A stretch of DNA of 64,000 nucleotides, taken from NCBI GenBank assembly GCA_025200525.1, contig CM045761.1, positions 137,208,223 to 137,272,222 of the forward strand, read 5' to 3'. The notes below the pieces were generated by a model. That model was not told the DNA's origin. It was given only the letters and a program-made list of their open reading frames with translations, and did no database searches. Source of the DNA: Camellia lanceoleosa. Taxonomy: Eukaryota > Streptophyta > Magnoliopsida > Ericales > Theaceae. Below, piece by piece: positions 1 through 10,512 of the stretch (position 1 is the stretch's first letter; each line of letters opens with the position of its first letter). The position numbers and the translations under genes were made by a program.

Positions 1-1383
1 AAGGGCATTAAGTCCAACAATAACAATAATATTCAAAGGTTTTTAACATCTACCTAAAGTTTTTTCTCAATCTGCAAAAGAGTTATAATTGCATCTTCTT
101 TCCAAAATCAATTTCCACAATTCCAAATTCACAATACACCAACCATATGAGGCATTAAGTCTAACAACAACAATAATATTCAAAGGTTTTCAACTTCTAC
201 CTAAAGTTCTTTCTGAAGCTGCAAAAGAGTTATAATTACATCTTCTTTCCAAAATCAATTCCCATAATTCCCAATTCACATGCTACCAATTCGTTATACT
301 CAACTATAATCAATCCAACACAAGGTTAATGCTAAAATCATGAGACCCGATTTAATCTCAAATTAATTATTAAATCATTAATCAAATTCTTTAATTCATA
401 ACATGATTATTTCACAATTTCAACCCTTTTTACCTATTAGGCATTATTACAAAAATTAGGGTTTTACCTCTTTCTTAACATGAACATGTTAAACCACTCC
501 CCAATTAACCCAAACAACAATCAATTTCACAAAATCTCAATCTCAAATAACAAATTTTAGATCCCCTTTCATGATTTTCAAAAAATCCATAACGAACATG
601 ATTTTTATGCAATAAAACCTACCATATGTCCATCTATAGACGAGGTATTGAAAAAGATCAAAGAAATTCTTACCTCAGAGAGAGAATAAGAGAAAAGCCA
701 AAAAATCAACTTCGTCGGAATTTGATCTCCACTAGTCAAAACGAAGCCCTTGGTATGTTCGTCATTTTGGTATAAGGAACTAATACCCAAATCTCAATGG
801 ATTTTTAGGATCAAAAGAAAATGAAAAGTTTTGAGGGTTTGGGTAGAGAAGGATGAGAGAAAAAAAGAGAAAAGATTGTATATATATATAGAGAGATATT
901 CAGAAATGAATCAGAAATGGACCAATGATTAATACATAGTTGAAATGCACGAAAATTGAGGTAGTTTCACGTGCCTGGCTGTATGTGCAGAGCCCTTCAT
1001 CGCACATGCAGAGCCCTTCCTGCACGTATGGAAATTCCCCACCGCACGTGCAATTAAAGCAGTACTAAAATCTCACCCAATTTTCCTCTTCACATGTGCG
1101 GCACTTCCTTCAGCACGTACGGCCCCCAATCCGCGCATACAGCCTAAGCCCTCGTATGTGCGATCTCACCAAACTTGGCCCAAACTTCTTGAGGTGACCC
1201 CACTCTCCTTAGTTTCGTCTTTACACCCGAACTCGAAAAATTTAACTTGGTCTAACGCGAAGTGGATTAAACAAGTTCGAACCCCCAAACATCGATGTAA
1301 CACAGACCATCTAGGTACCAAAAAGAAAAGGAAAGTAGGTCCGAAGGGCACGTTTAGTCGGGTCCAAGACTCGGGACACAACA
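1..1383 (-). mobile_element. Partial LTR-like remnant (window edge)
   Basis: The block ends at 1383 in a sequence that on the minus strand reads TGTTGTGTCCCGAGTC, a start typical of plant Ty3/gypsy LTRs (TG, then a GTCCCG-type opening). Inside are GC-rich short motifs around 960-1160 (variants of GCACGTGCAGAGCCC) in otherwise AT-rich DNA, and a pair of ~149-bp direct repeats at the window edge. No gag or pol is visible because the window begins inside it. LTR identity is inferred from the terminus and composition only; the partner LTR would lie left of the window. It could instead be a solo LTR or unrelated repeat. Confidence 0.4.
3..298. repeat. Two tandem copies of a ~149-bp unit
   Basis: The unit beginning GGCATTAAGTC at about 4 recurs at about 152 with many shared blocks (TATTCAAAGGTTTT, GCAAAAGAGTTATAATT, CATCTTCTTTCCAAAATCAATT). 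The copies differ by scattered substitutions. The array may continue left of the window. Confidence 0.8.
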
Positions 1384-1654
1384 TTTTTGAATTTTTTTGA
1401 TAACTTTGTATTTTTTTTTCTTTCTTTTTGATAAGTTTGTATTCGGATAACTATTGTTCTAAGAGCATATTATTGTTAGCTTCCCCTATCTAAAAAAAAT
1501 AGAGCATATTATTGTTATTAAATTATTAAAAAAAATAGTTTTTATTTTAAATGGAAGTGATGTGAGAGGAGTGAGGTTGAAACTTAAGTATCAAATAATT
1601 TTTCAAAATTTCAGATTTTATAAAAAAAAAAATTAGGAATAAAGATTTGGAGGT
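1384..1654. other. AT-rich spacer, nothing recognised
   Basis: Poly-T and A/T runs with no coding potential or clear repeat termini. Confidence 0.6.
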
Positions 1655-2085
1655 CTAAGAGCACGCCTACTACATTTGCTTATACATATAGTATATATAT
1701 AAATAGATAGATAGATATAGATATTTATATTTATTTTATATATTTTTTTAATGAACAAATTATTTTTTTTAGATTTTTTATAAAAATAATTTAACAATCC
1801 CCTCACTAATCATAGTGTATGGGAAAAATTGAAAATAGTGCTGCAGTAACTATGAGGGAAGTCAAAAAGGCTTGTGGGTTGGGAAAAGTCAATAAATGCT
1901 AAGGTTATTTTTTTTTTAAATAAAAAAATTAGAAAATTAAGATTAGAATATTGGAGTTCCCACAAGACTTGTGGGTTAGAAATCCTCTTTTCCTTATATA
2001 CTATATAGATATATAGATAGATAGATGGTCTTATCTTAATTAATATAACAGTGGTGATCGAGACCACAAGTAGAGCTGCTCTAAA
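1655..2085. mobile_element. MITE-like element with AGAGCA termini
   Basis: The left end TCTAAGAGCACGCCTACT near 1655 is partly mirrored by AGTAGAGCTGCTCTAAA near 2070, an imperfect inverted repeat of the 'taagagcatctcc' style common in plant MITEs. The interior is AT-rich with GATA-type simple repeats. No transposase. The exact ends and target duplication are not clear. Confidence 0.4.
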
Positions 2086-2611
2086 TAAAGCTCTACTGAG
2101 CTGGCATCCATTTAAAAAAAAAAAAAAAAAAGGAAAATGACAAAATACAAAGAGGAAAAGGACAAATTAACGCTCCTTTAGTGCTTCTCTTTTAGTGGTT
2201 TAAACCATTTTTCTTAATATAATTTCTCTCTATACGTGATTATGATCTTTCTAAAATATAACTTGTGGAATTAAATACAGTAAGTTGTTTTCCAGCAATT
2301 CATAGTAAATCTTCTTCTTCATTTTTTTTTTTTTTTTGGTGTGTGTGTGTGTAAAATCTTTTATTGAAATTGTTCAAAAAATAAAAAATTGTGTTTGAAA
2401 ATATTTTGTGCGGAACAACTAGAATATTAGTCTAAAATCATAAATAGGATACATTAGTAGCTCGAATCTCTTCACCTATATGTGGATCTTATTTTTCGTT
2501 TATTAATTGGGATTTTCTCTCCCACTTTGAGAGTTTCTTTATAAAAAATTTGTATTGTATTTGATTTTCATTACTATAATTGTAATTCATTAAATTTTAT
2601 TATAATATCTA
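2086..2611. other. AT-rich spacer, nothing recognised
   Basis: Contains an (A)18 run near 2113, a short (TG)n at 2340 and T-rich stretches. No gene or repeat structure is seen up to the left LTR of E1. Confidence 0.6.
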
Positions 2612-3150
2612 TGAGGATATATTTTCTGAATACCAACACGTGGCCCAGGTGACGCCGACATGTCAGCCAAGGTGTCACGCGTCTTGGTCATGACGCCGAG
2701 GTTATCTCGACAAGGCCGAGATTATCTCCGAAGATATCGGAATCCGAGATAAGCGGATAAGACACAAGAGTCCTAGATTATGGGGAGACTCAGCCTGGAT
2801 AAAGATAAAGCTCTTAGAGAGTTTGTCTCTATCTTTTGAAGAGTCCTAGATAAGCATTGAGCTAAAGTCCATTGAAGCCAGGCTTCTGTTGGGACAAGGA
2901 TTGAGTTAACTATAAAAGAAAGGCACCCCCGATGGGTTTAAGGTACGGAATTTACATTCTAAACAGTGAGTTTAGCATTATTGATTATCTTTGAGAGATA
3001 TACTGACTTGATCGTCGGAGTGCCCCCGAGTGGACGAACCACCGCTGGAATATTCTCTTTCTATTGCAGGTCAGCCAGGTGTCATCTATTCTGCCAGTAC
3101 TCTCCAGCTGAATACTAAGTTGGCAGTGTGGCCGGAAAATCACTCACACA
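2612..3150 (+). repeat. E1 5' LTR
   Basis: Begins TGAGGATATATTTTCTGA and ends CACTCACACA. The U3 part has a G-box (CACGTGG) near 2638 and several GAGATAA/TTATCTC motifs at about 2700-2760. A TATA box (TATAAAA) at 2911-2917 probably sets the transcription start. The matching copy is at 13063-13595. The 3' LTR and the E2 LTRs begin TGGGG, so TGAGG here is a substitution. Confidence 0.93.
2911..2917 (+). promoter_or_regulatory. TATA box of E1 5' LTR
   Basis: TATAAAA followed by AGAAAGGCACCC. The same arrangement is found at 13362-13368 and, reversed, in the E2 LTRs. It would drive the genomic RNA of the element. Confidence 0.65.
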
Positions 3151-3172
3151 ATTTGGCACCGTCTGTGGGAAA
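3151..3172 (+). promoter_or_regulatory. E1 primer-binding site
   Basis: TTTGGCACCGTCTGTGGGAA directly follows the LTR end. E2 has TTTGGCGCCGTCTGGGAA at the same place, so E1 carries a G-to-A change in the TGGCGCC core that pairs with a tRNA 3' end. The tRNA species is not assigned; Tat-type elements are reported to use tRNA-Arg or tRNA-Asp. Confidence 0.75.
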
Positions 3173-3185
3173 GAAAAGAGAATAG

Positions 3186-4922
3186 ATGGCTAGCAACGGA
3201 CAGAAGGAGAAGATTGGGGACGACACTCCTGCTGGGAGTGGCAGACCTATCGACCTTGACGTCGAAGGAGACAACCGCAACACAGAAACTTGTGACCAAA
3301 ATCACAGCAACAAAGATGTCGGCCAAGATGGCGACGCACCAAAGAAGCTAGATCGAAGTGGGTACTACAAAGAGGATGACCACTAGGTATGGAAGGATAG
3401 ATGCCTGCGGAGGGACGAAGAGGTTAAAGAGATGGCGAACAAGTTGGCAGACCTGCAATCGGTCGTCAACTTCATGATGCAAAACAATGTCATGCAGCCA
3501 CTATTCCCGCTGCATGACACGCCGATTCCAGTGGCCAATACCCAAAAGGGAGAACAGAAAACTATCCCAATAGCCCTTCAGCACACCAGGAGCGAAAGAC
3601 ATTCTCACCGACCTTCCAGGGAAGTCGGACGAGGAGAGTCAAGAACGGAAGAATCGCGGAGAACGCATCGCATAAAGGAGGCAAACCCCAAAAAACATCG
3701 GCTTGTTCAGGGATAGGCGCTATGCTTCGACACAACTAATGGAGAAAGGTCGAAGAGGACTCACCATGAGGTTGAAAGTAGTGCACCAAAAAGATTGAAA
3801 GCAGGAGATAGCCGAGCTCCTGGGCGGACAAAGGAGGACTTAAGAGATTACCTCAAGAGGAAGCAACAGAATGCCGATGCCGAGGTAAATTCCCCAGATA
3901 AGCCGAGGACACCATTTTCGGTGGAATTGGACAAGTTTGAGGCGTCGAAGAGATTCAGTATGCCGAGGTTCCAAATATACGATGGTAAGTCAGACCCCAA
4001 CTTCCACGTTGGATTATACTTGAACTCAATGGCATTATATAGTGGGAACGAGCCGTTGCTCTGCAAAGTGTTCCCCTCATCCTTCGGGGAGATTGCATTA
4101 GATTGGTTCCACAAACTACCAAAGGGAAGCGTGAAGACTTGGGAAAGCCTGGCCGAGATGTTTATGGCCAGGTTCGTGATAAACAAACTGCAACCATTGA
4201 GGGTAGACGCATTGATGGCTCTAAAGATCAGTAAGGATGAAAACCTTAGGGCCTATGCAAAAAGATATTATGAGGTGTTCAACCGAATGCCAGAGTGTAA
4301 TCAAGAGGTGCCGGTCGTATCTTTCAAGAACAGCCTGAAAGACAACTGCCCGCTACGAAAGTCTTTGGCAAAGACACTGCCAAAAAGGATGGAAGAGCTC
4401 ATGGCCAGAATTGAAAAATACGCCAGAGCCGAGGAAGATACATCAGGGACTAAGGAGACAAAGCAAGAGAAAGGAAACGGCTCGCCGAAGTGAGGCCAAG
4501 GTAACAATGGATCGAGCAAGCAAGAGACAGAACTGAGGGCTACACAGGCAGTGACAACTGTGTTCTGAATCCCAATTCACAAAGTCCTCGATCAAATCTG
4601 GAGTCAACCCTACTTCAGAACACCAGCAAGGGCACTAGGAGAATTTATGGGAAGAAACCTTGGCAGGAATTGTGCTTACCACAATGAAAACGGGCATATG
4701 ACTCAGGGCTGCAAAGCCCTAAAAACACACTTGGAAGACCTGGTGAGGCAAGGCCATCTGAGAGACTGTGTCGATGAGGCCAGAACAAGGGAAGAACAGG
4801 TAAGACTGCCACAGGCACCAGCAGCTCCACCTCCTCCAGCACAACAACTTCAGGCAGGAGGACCTCGGGTAATTAATGTAATTCACTCAAAGGTCAACGA
4901 GAACGAGATTAGGGGGGAGACC
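3186..4922 (+). pseudogene. gag: E1 gag, interrupted
   Basis: Starts at ATG 3186, 36 bases after the LTR. A first piece (3186-3386) ends at a TAG; a second piece runs 3432-3716. The main capsid part is 3795-4493, with the plant Ty3 'retrotransposon gag' pattern: FSMPRFQIYDGKSDP, then a tryptophan-rich middle (ALDWFHKLPKGSVKTW) and a conserved LRAYAKRYYEVFNRMPE helix. A zinc-knuckle-like CAYHNENGHMTQGC (C-x2-H-x4-GH-x4-C) lies at about 4668-4710, followed by an HLEDLVRQGHL segment typical of Tat gag. Stops after 3386, 3716 and 4493 and frame changes separate the pieces. The protein would coat the RNA in virus-like particles. Family assignment is firm; the joins are not given. Confidence 0.88.
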
Positions 4923-4925
4923 TAG

Positions 4926-5375
4926 AAGGTGAAGCACTTGCAACATGTCTACCAAGTCGGGGAGAAGAGACATCGGGCAGAGGAGGGCCAAGGACCAGTA
5001 GTGTCCTTTTCTGAAGCCGACCTTGAGATGGTGCAGCATCCGCATAATGATGGCTTGATAATATCCCTCTAGGTTGGGGAATGCCAAGTTAAGTGCATCC
5101 TGATTGACCAAGGCAGCTTTTATGACATCATGTACGTCCGATGTTACAAGGAGCTCGGCCTTCACCCAGACGATATGGAGCAGTCCAATAGCCCAATGGT
5201 CGGGTTCAATGGAACGCCGACATGGTCACTGGGAACAACCAGCTCGGAGTTGCAGGCAGGCACCAGGAAGATAACAACAGAATTCACCATAATCGACACA
5301 CCCTCCCCTTACAACATCATTTTGGGAAGGCCATGGTTGCATGCAATGGGGGCTGTTCCCTCAACATTGCATTAA
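4926..5375 (+). pseudogene. E1 aspartic protease region
   Basis: The active-site region reads CILIDQGSFYDIMY near 5098-5140, the D-x-G-S pattern of plant Ty3 proteases, where the middle residue is often not threonine. It is followed by KELGLHPDDM and NIILGRPWLHAMGA, the flap and C-terminal GRPWLH signature seen in Tat elements. A TAG at about 5071 precedes the domain and a TAA at 5373-5375 ends it. Both are in the frame shared with RT, so the original polyprotein was probably continuous. It would process Gag-Pol. Confidence 0.82.
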
Positions 5376-5378
5376 CTA

Positions 5379-6550
5379 TTGCGGTTCTCAACAGAGCATG
5401 GGATTGAGGAGGTTAGAGAAGATCAGCTGCAGGCAAAGAATTGCTCCATGGCAGCAATGAAATCCACCTATAGTATTCGAGAACCAGAAAAGGCAGAGAT
5501 CGAAGACGAGGACGTGGAGGTCCTAGAGGATGTTGGCAAGGAGCCAGCTGAGAAGAGTGAAGAAGCACTGAAGAAAATCCTCGTCCAGGAGGGGGATGAA
5601 GAACGCTTCTTTCTTCTCGGCTCAGGCTTAGCCGAAGAAGAGGAAAAAGAGTTGGAAGCTTTTTTGAGAGCAAATATTGAGGTGTTCGCGTGGACGCCCT
5701 ACGAAATGCCTGGCATTGACCCCGAGGTCACTTGCCATAAGCTGAACATTGACAGGTCGGCTAAACCTGTAATCCAACAAGCAAGAAGACCGACGTTGAT
5801 ACACGTCGAAGCAGTGGAGGAGGAAGTAGACAGACTACTGGAAGCCAGGCCCATTCGTGAGGTAAATTACCCGACATGGCTATCAAACATAGCAGTGGTA
5901 AAGAAGAAGAATGGTAAATGGAGGGTCTGAGTAGACTTTACCAGCTTAAACAAGGCCTGTCCCAAAGACAGCTTCCCTCTACCCAAGATTGACCAGCTAG
6001 TGGATGCCACTTCAGGGTATGGAAGAATGAGCTTCCTGGATGCCTATAGGGGGTATCGCCAGATAGCCATGTACCCCGAGGATGAAGAGAAGACTGCGTT
6101 TATCACCTCAAAAGGGCTGTACTGCTACAAAGTGATGTCTTTTGGGTTGAAAAATGCAGGAGCAACTTACCAAAGGTTGGTAACCAAGATGTTCAGACAC
6201 TTGATTGGCCGAACGATGGAAGTTTACATCGACGACATGGTCGTAAAGACCAGGGAACCAGAAAGTCACCTCGCCGACCTCAAAGCAGTCTTTGAAATCC
6301 TTAAAGTATACCAGCTCCGACTCAACGCATCAAAGCCGCATTTGGAGTTGGATCTGGTAAGTTCTTGGGATACCTGGTGACCAGAAAGGGCATTGAGGCC
6401 AGCCCAGATCAGATCAAGGCCATCCTGGAGTTGAAGAGCCCGACGTTGGCAAAACAGGTACAAATGCTAACCAGAAGGGCCGCAACAATCGGTTTATCGC
6501 CAGGTCAGACAAGTGCCGACCTTTCTTTAACTTAGTAAAGAAAGCCAGAC
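5379..6550 (+). pseudogene. E1 reverse transcriptase
   Basis: Ty3-type RT. The region before the fingers carries VTCHKLNIDRSAKPVIQ and RRPTLIHVEAVEEEVDRLLEA, then NIAVVKKKNGKWRV. The palm follows with CPKDSFPLPKIDQLVDATSG, FLDAYRGYRQI and the catalytic [10 protein letters not shown] box near 6225-6250, both aspartates present. An in-frame TGA at 5928-5930 replaces the cysteine codon expected after GKWRV (E2 keeps RVCVDF). A frameshift near 6340-6380 and further damage to 6550 remove the RT-connection segment. The enzyme would copy element RNA into cDNA; this copy is inactive. Confidence 0.92.
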
Positions 6551-6554
6551 TTCT

Positions 6555-7060
6555 GTGGACCGAAGAATGCGGGTTTTGGCCGACCTAAAGAAGTATTCGA
6601 CCACGTCAGCTTTTTCAAATCCAGAACCTGGAGATGAGCTGTTTTTATACTTAGCAGTTTCAGAACATGCGATAAGCGCAGTGGTAGTCCGAGAAGAAAA
6701 AGGGGAACAAAGGGCTGTTTACTATGTAAGCAAAACCCTGGCCGATGAAGAAACGAGGTATCTACCCTTAGAGAAATTGGCACTGGCCTTAGTAATGGCT
6801 TCAAAGAAGCTGAACCATTACTTCCAGGCCCATAAAATTGTGGTGCTAACTGAACACCCCTTGAAGTCCTTACTACAACAAGGAGACTCGACATGAAGAA
6901 TAGCCAGATAGGCAGTCACCTTGGGCCAGTATGACCTGGAGTACAGACCCAGAACAACAATCAAAGGCCAAGTTTTGGCTGACTTCGTGGCAGAGTTCAC
7001 ACTAGAATCCATCAAACATCGGGCTCCATTGAGCCAAGGTGAATGATGTCCAAACAAGCA
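6555..7060 (+). pseudogene. E1 first RNase H (retroelement type)
   Basis: Contains [20 protein letters not shown], a [18 protein letters not shown] stretch with YLPLEKLALALV, and [20 protein letters not shown], the standard RNase H tether/domain that follows Ty3 RT. Stops lie at 6894-6896 (TGA) and about 6909 (TAG); at the same places E2 reads GGA and TGG. It is followed by [12 protein letters not shown], the linker usually found before the second RNase H in Tat elements. Confidence 0.88.
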
Positions 7061-7111
7061 AGGAGGAGCCCAGCCAAATGCAGTAGAACAAAGGAAAAAG
7101 GAAAAACTCAG

Positions 7112-7523
7112 ACCCTGCGGCATTTCCATCGGCGACTCCTTTCGACTGTTTGTCGATGGGAGCTCAAACCGACAAGGAGTGGGGGCAGAAGTAGTACTGG
7201 TATCTCCAAATGGGCAGATACTAGAATAGTCGATTCGTCTGGGGTTCAAGGTCTCAAACAATGAAGCAGAGTATGAAGCGTTAATTACAGGACTAAAGCT
7301 GGCAGTAGTAGCAGAAGCAGATGAAGTGATAGTCTTTTGTGACTTCCAGCTCATAGTCAACCGGACAACGGGCGAGTTTACAGCCCGAGATGAAAGGATG
7401 TCAGCCTACACGAAGGAAGTCAACAAGTTAGTAGCCTTGTTTCAGAATTGCCGACTATATCAGGTTAGCCGAGATGATAACAGTCACGCCGATGCACTGG
7501 CCAATCTGGCCAGTGCAATATAA
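7112..7523 (+). pseudogene. E1 second, archaeal-type RNase H
   Basis: A second RNase H domain begins [20 protein letters not shown] (catalytic Asp in the FVDGSS box). It continues with [14 protein letters not shown] (catalytic Glu), IVFCDFQLIVN (catalytic Asp) and DDNSHADALANLAS (histidine and final Asp). This archaeal/RNase HI-like domain, acquired in addition to the first, is a diagnostic feature of Tat-lineage elements. An in-frame TAG at about 7229 stands where E2 has a glutamine codon. All four acidic positions appear to be kept despite the stop. Confidence 0.88.
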
Positions 7524-8864
7524 CCTGGAAAAGCAAGGACGATAATGGTCGAATACTTGTCAGGCTCGAGCATTGAACCACCGATCGCAGAGCATGGAGC
7601 AATGTGTGTGGATATGAGACCAAGCTGGATGGATGCAATTATAGCATTCCTAAGGGAAGGGAAGCTGCTAGATGACCATAAAGAAGCACACAAGATCAGA
7701 TTGAAATCGACAAGATTCAGTCTGACAGCGGAAGGACATCTCTACAGAAGATCCTTTACTGGACCCCTTTTGAGGTGCGTGCATCCTTTACAAGTTGAAG
7801 ATTTTTTATATGAAATTCATAAAGGAATTTGTGGAAGCCACGTTGGGGGTAGATCACTTGCCCATAGGGCCATTACCCAGGGGTATTGGTGGCCCTACAG
7901 GTAGAAAGATGTAGAGGCCTATGTCAAGAAGTGCAAAAAATGTTAAAGGTTTGCACCTCTGATACACCAACCAGTAGCAGACCTAAACCCAGTATCCAGT
8001 CCTTGGCCGTTTGCCCAATGGGGCATGGATCTCGTTGGGCAACTGCTCCAAGCAACAGAACAAAGGAAGTACCTGCTGGTAGCAACGGATTACTTCACCA
8101 AGTGGATAGAAGCTGAGCCCCTAGCCAAGATCCGAAATGTGGACGTGAAGAACTTCATATGGAGAAATATCATCACCAGATTCGGGATTCTAAGAGCAAT
8201 AGTTGCCGACAATGGAACACAATTTGACAGCAAGCTAATCAAAAACTTCTGTGCAAAATTCAAGATCAAGAATTATTTTTCAACCCCAAGCTTTCCTTAA
8301 AGCAATGGACTAGCAGAAGCATCCAACAAAGTTATCCTAAATGGGATAAAGAAGAGGCTACAAACAGCAAAAGGAAAATGGGTGGATGAACTGCCAAGCA
8401 TACTCTGGGCATACCGGACTACGCCAAGAAGATCAACAAGGGAATCCTCCTTTGCCATGGCTTATGGCACAGAAGCTGTCATTCCGTTGGAGGTCGGCAT
8501 CCCAGGGATCAGAACCTAGGGAGTAGAGAATGGGACTAATGATGTACTCTTAGCCCGAGATCTAGATCTTTTAGAAGAAAGAAGGGAGAGAGCTGCAATT
8601 CAGTTGGCAGCATACCAGCAGCAGCTTGCCAGAGCTTATAATAAAAAGGTTAACCCAAGAGAGTTTCAAATCGGCGACCTCGTTCTGAGGAAAGTCGTCG
8701 GCAACAAGAAGGATCCCAAAGAGGGGAAGCTTGGCCCAAATTGGGAAGGACCCTACAGAATCATCTCGGTACTGGGCAATGGGACATATCGGCTTGAAGA
8801 TAATCAAGGCAAAGAGTTGCCAAGGCCTTGGAACACTTGCAATTTGAAATTTTTCTATCATTAG
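7524..8864 (+). pseudogene. E1 integrase, one frame with four stops
   Basis: The whole integrase reads in one frame, interrupted by stops at about 7902, 7942, 8298 and 8517. The N-terminal HHCC zinc module is at about 7815-7950 (HKGICGSHVGG ... HRAITQGYWW ... CKKC). The catalytic core has D in GMDLVG (about 8020), D in IVADNGTQFDS (about 8200) and E in [10 protein letters not shown] (about 8310), the D,D-35-E arrangement. The C-terminal part has DLVLRKVVGNKK and a GPNWEGPYRI GPY/F-type module, ending NTCNLKFFYH. It would insert the cDNA. The last stop is at 8862-8864. E2 carries the same C-terminus. Confidence 0.92.
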
Positions 8865-9026
8865 AATTTTTTGTCATTTTTGCCGAAGTAAATAAATAAA
8901 GGTTTAGCTTGTTTATATATGTTTATACACTTGTGACTGATAAAGATACATAACGTTATTTCTGGAATGCATGTATAATGAGAACCCAAGTAGAACTTAG
9001 GTTCACATCAGGGGGCAGAGAGAAGA
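8865..9026 (+). other. E1 post-pol spacer with PPT-like tract
   Basis: A non-coding stretch after integrase. At 9009-9029 lies GGGGGCAGAGAGAAGAGAG, a purine tract preceded by GTAGAACTTAGG. The same neighbourhood is recognisable in E2 at 21702-21751. It resembles the terminal polypurine tract at 13046-13060 and may be an internal plus-strand priming site. Confidence 0.5.
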
Positions 9027-9432
9027 GAGATGATGTTTAACACTTGTTGAAACTTGAGAAAAGTTTACAAGTTGAAGTTAAACTGAGATGATGTTTAACA
9101 CTTGTTGAAACTTGAGAAAAGTTTACAAGTTCAAGTTAAACCGAGATGATGTTTAACACTTGTTGAAACTTGAGAAAAATTTACAAGTTGAAGTTTAACG
9201 GAGATGATGTTTAACACTTGTTGAAACTTGAGAAAAGTTTACAAGTTCAAGTTAAACCGAGATGATGTTTAACACTTGTTGAAACTTGAGAAAAGTTTAC
9301 AAGTTGAAGTTAAATCGAGATGATGTTTAACACTTGTTGAAACTTGCGAAAAGTTTACAAGTTGAAGTTAAACCGAGATAATGTTTTACACTTGTTGAAA
9401 CTTGAGAAAAGTTTACAAATTAAAGTTAAACC
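9027..9432 (+). repeat. E1 minisatellite, 7 x 58 bp
   Basis: Seven head-to-tail copies of a 58-bp unit starting GAGATGATGTTTAACACTTG at 9027, 9085, 9143, 9201, 9259, 9317 and 9375. Copies differ at a few positions. Each unit contains two inverted motifs, CTTGTTGAAACTTG and TTTACAAGTTGAAG, so single units can fold. A related array sits at the homologous place in E2. Confidence 0.95.
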
Positions 9433-10512
9433 AAGGGAGTATTAAGCTAAGTACTTATGTACTTGCCGATGTGAACTAAGGTGTTTCACCCTGAGAAGGT
9501 TGCACAAGACTACGGTGCTTCTTGAAGACACAAAATTATTCTAAGTATGAAAGTCATACAAGAAGCAATAAAGGGAAGACAAACATGCAAACATTCAAGA
9601 AAGAAAGAAGTTCTATTCATTAAAAGGCACATCGGTCATATGAAGAGCTTACATTGTCTCAAAAACAAAGAAGTACAAAGTATAAAAAACAAAAGGACAT
9701 CAAAACTAAGATTCCTCAGCATCATTAGCAGGCTGGGTCTGGATCTCGGAAGACTGTTGGGAGGACATCTCGGCCACCTTCTTGGCCACAAGCTCAGCAT
9801 CAATCTCTTGAAGGGTCTGATCAAGGCTCTTGTCGGCGAGAGGCACGTCCAATGATGCCTGCTCAGGGGTAGCTTTCTTGGGAACCTCCTCAACATCCTC
9901 ATCTTGAGTCAAGTCTAGGACTTGCTCATTTTGAGAAGGAGACTTAGCCCCAGCAACATCTTTTGACTTCCTCACCAAAACCTCCTCCTCGGACTCAGAG
10001 TCGTCGTCGACAGATTGGCTTGGAGTTAGAGGGAATGGCAGAGGAATGACATCGGCATTCCTGAGGGGGGAATCCTCGGGGACATCAAGCCTTTTCAGCA
10101 AGGTCATCCAGCCAAGGGTAAAGCCCCTGTTGCATGCCTGCTTCACTTGTTTTTCGTAGTCTGCCGTAACGTTGGCCACCCTCTCAGCATATGGCCTCTC
10201 GTCGGCGGCCTTGACTTCCGCCTCTTTGGTGGCCAAGGCGTCTTGAAGCTCCTTTTGGGCCTCAGTTATCTTGTCCTCGGCCTCTTTCAGCTGGGCTTGA
10301 AGGACTTTGTTTATCGCCTCAGCTGCACCAACCTTTTCTTCGGCATCGTCCTTGGCTTTGATAGCGACCTCGGCCTGATCCTCCAGGGTCTTCATCTTTG
10401 ACTGCAAATTTTTATTAGTTTTCTGAAGGCTGGAGATCTCCCTCTTCTTCTCGGCCAGCTTCTCCCGGTTCTCGAAAGATTGTACTGAGAAAGAATGAGC
10501 ATGCTGAATGGC

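Noticed and set aside
1158..1400. 80-codon plus-strand ORF near the left edge
   Set aside because: Overlaps an equally long minus-strand frame in a GC-richer LTR-like end; no domain text.
3848..4186. Minus-strand 112-codon frame opposite gag
   Set aside because: Shadow of the E1 gag coding strand; no independent motif.
9027..9432. CRISPR-like array
   Set aside because: Units are contiguous 58-bp tandem repeats without unique spacers, in a plant retrotransposon.
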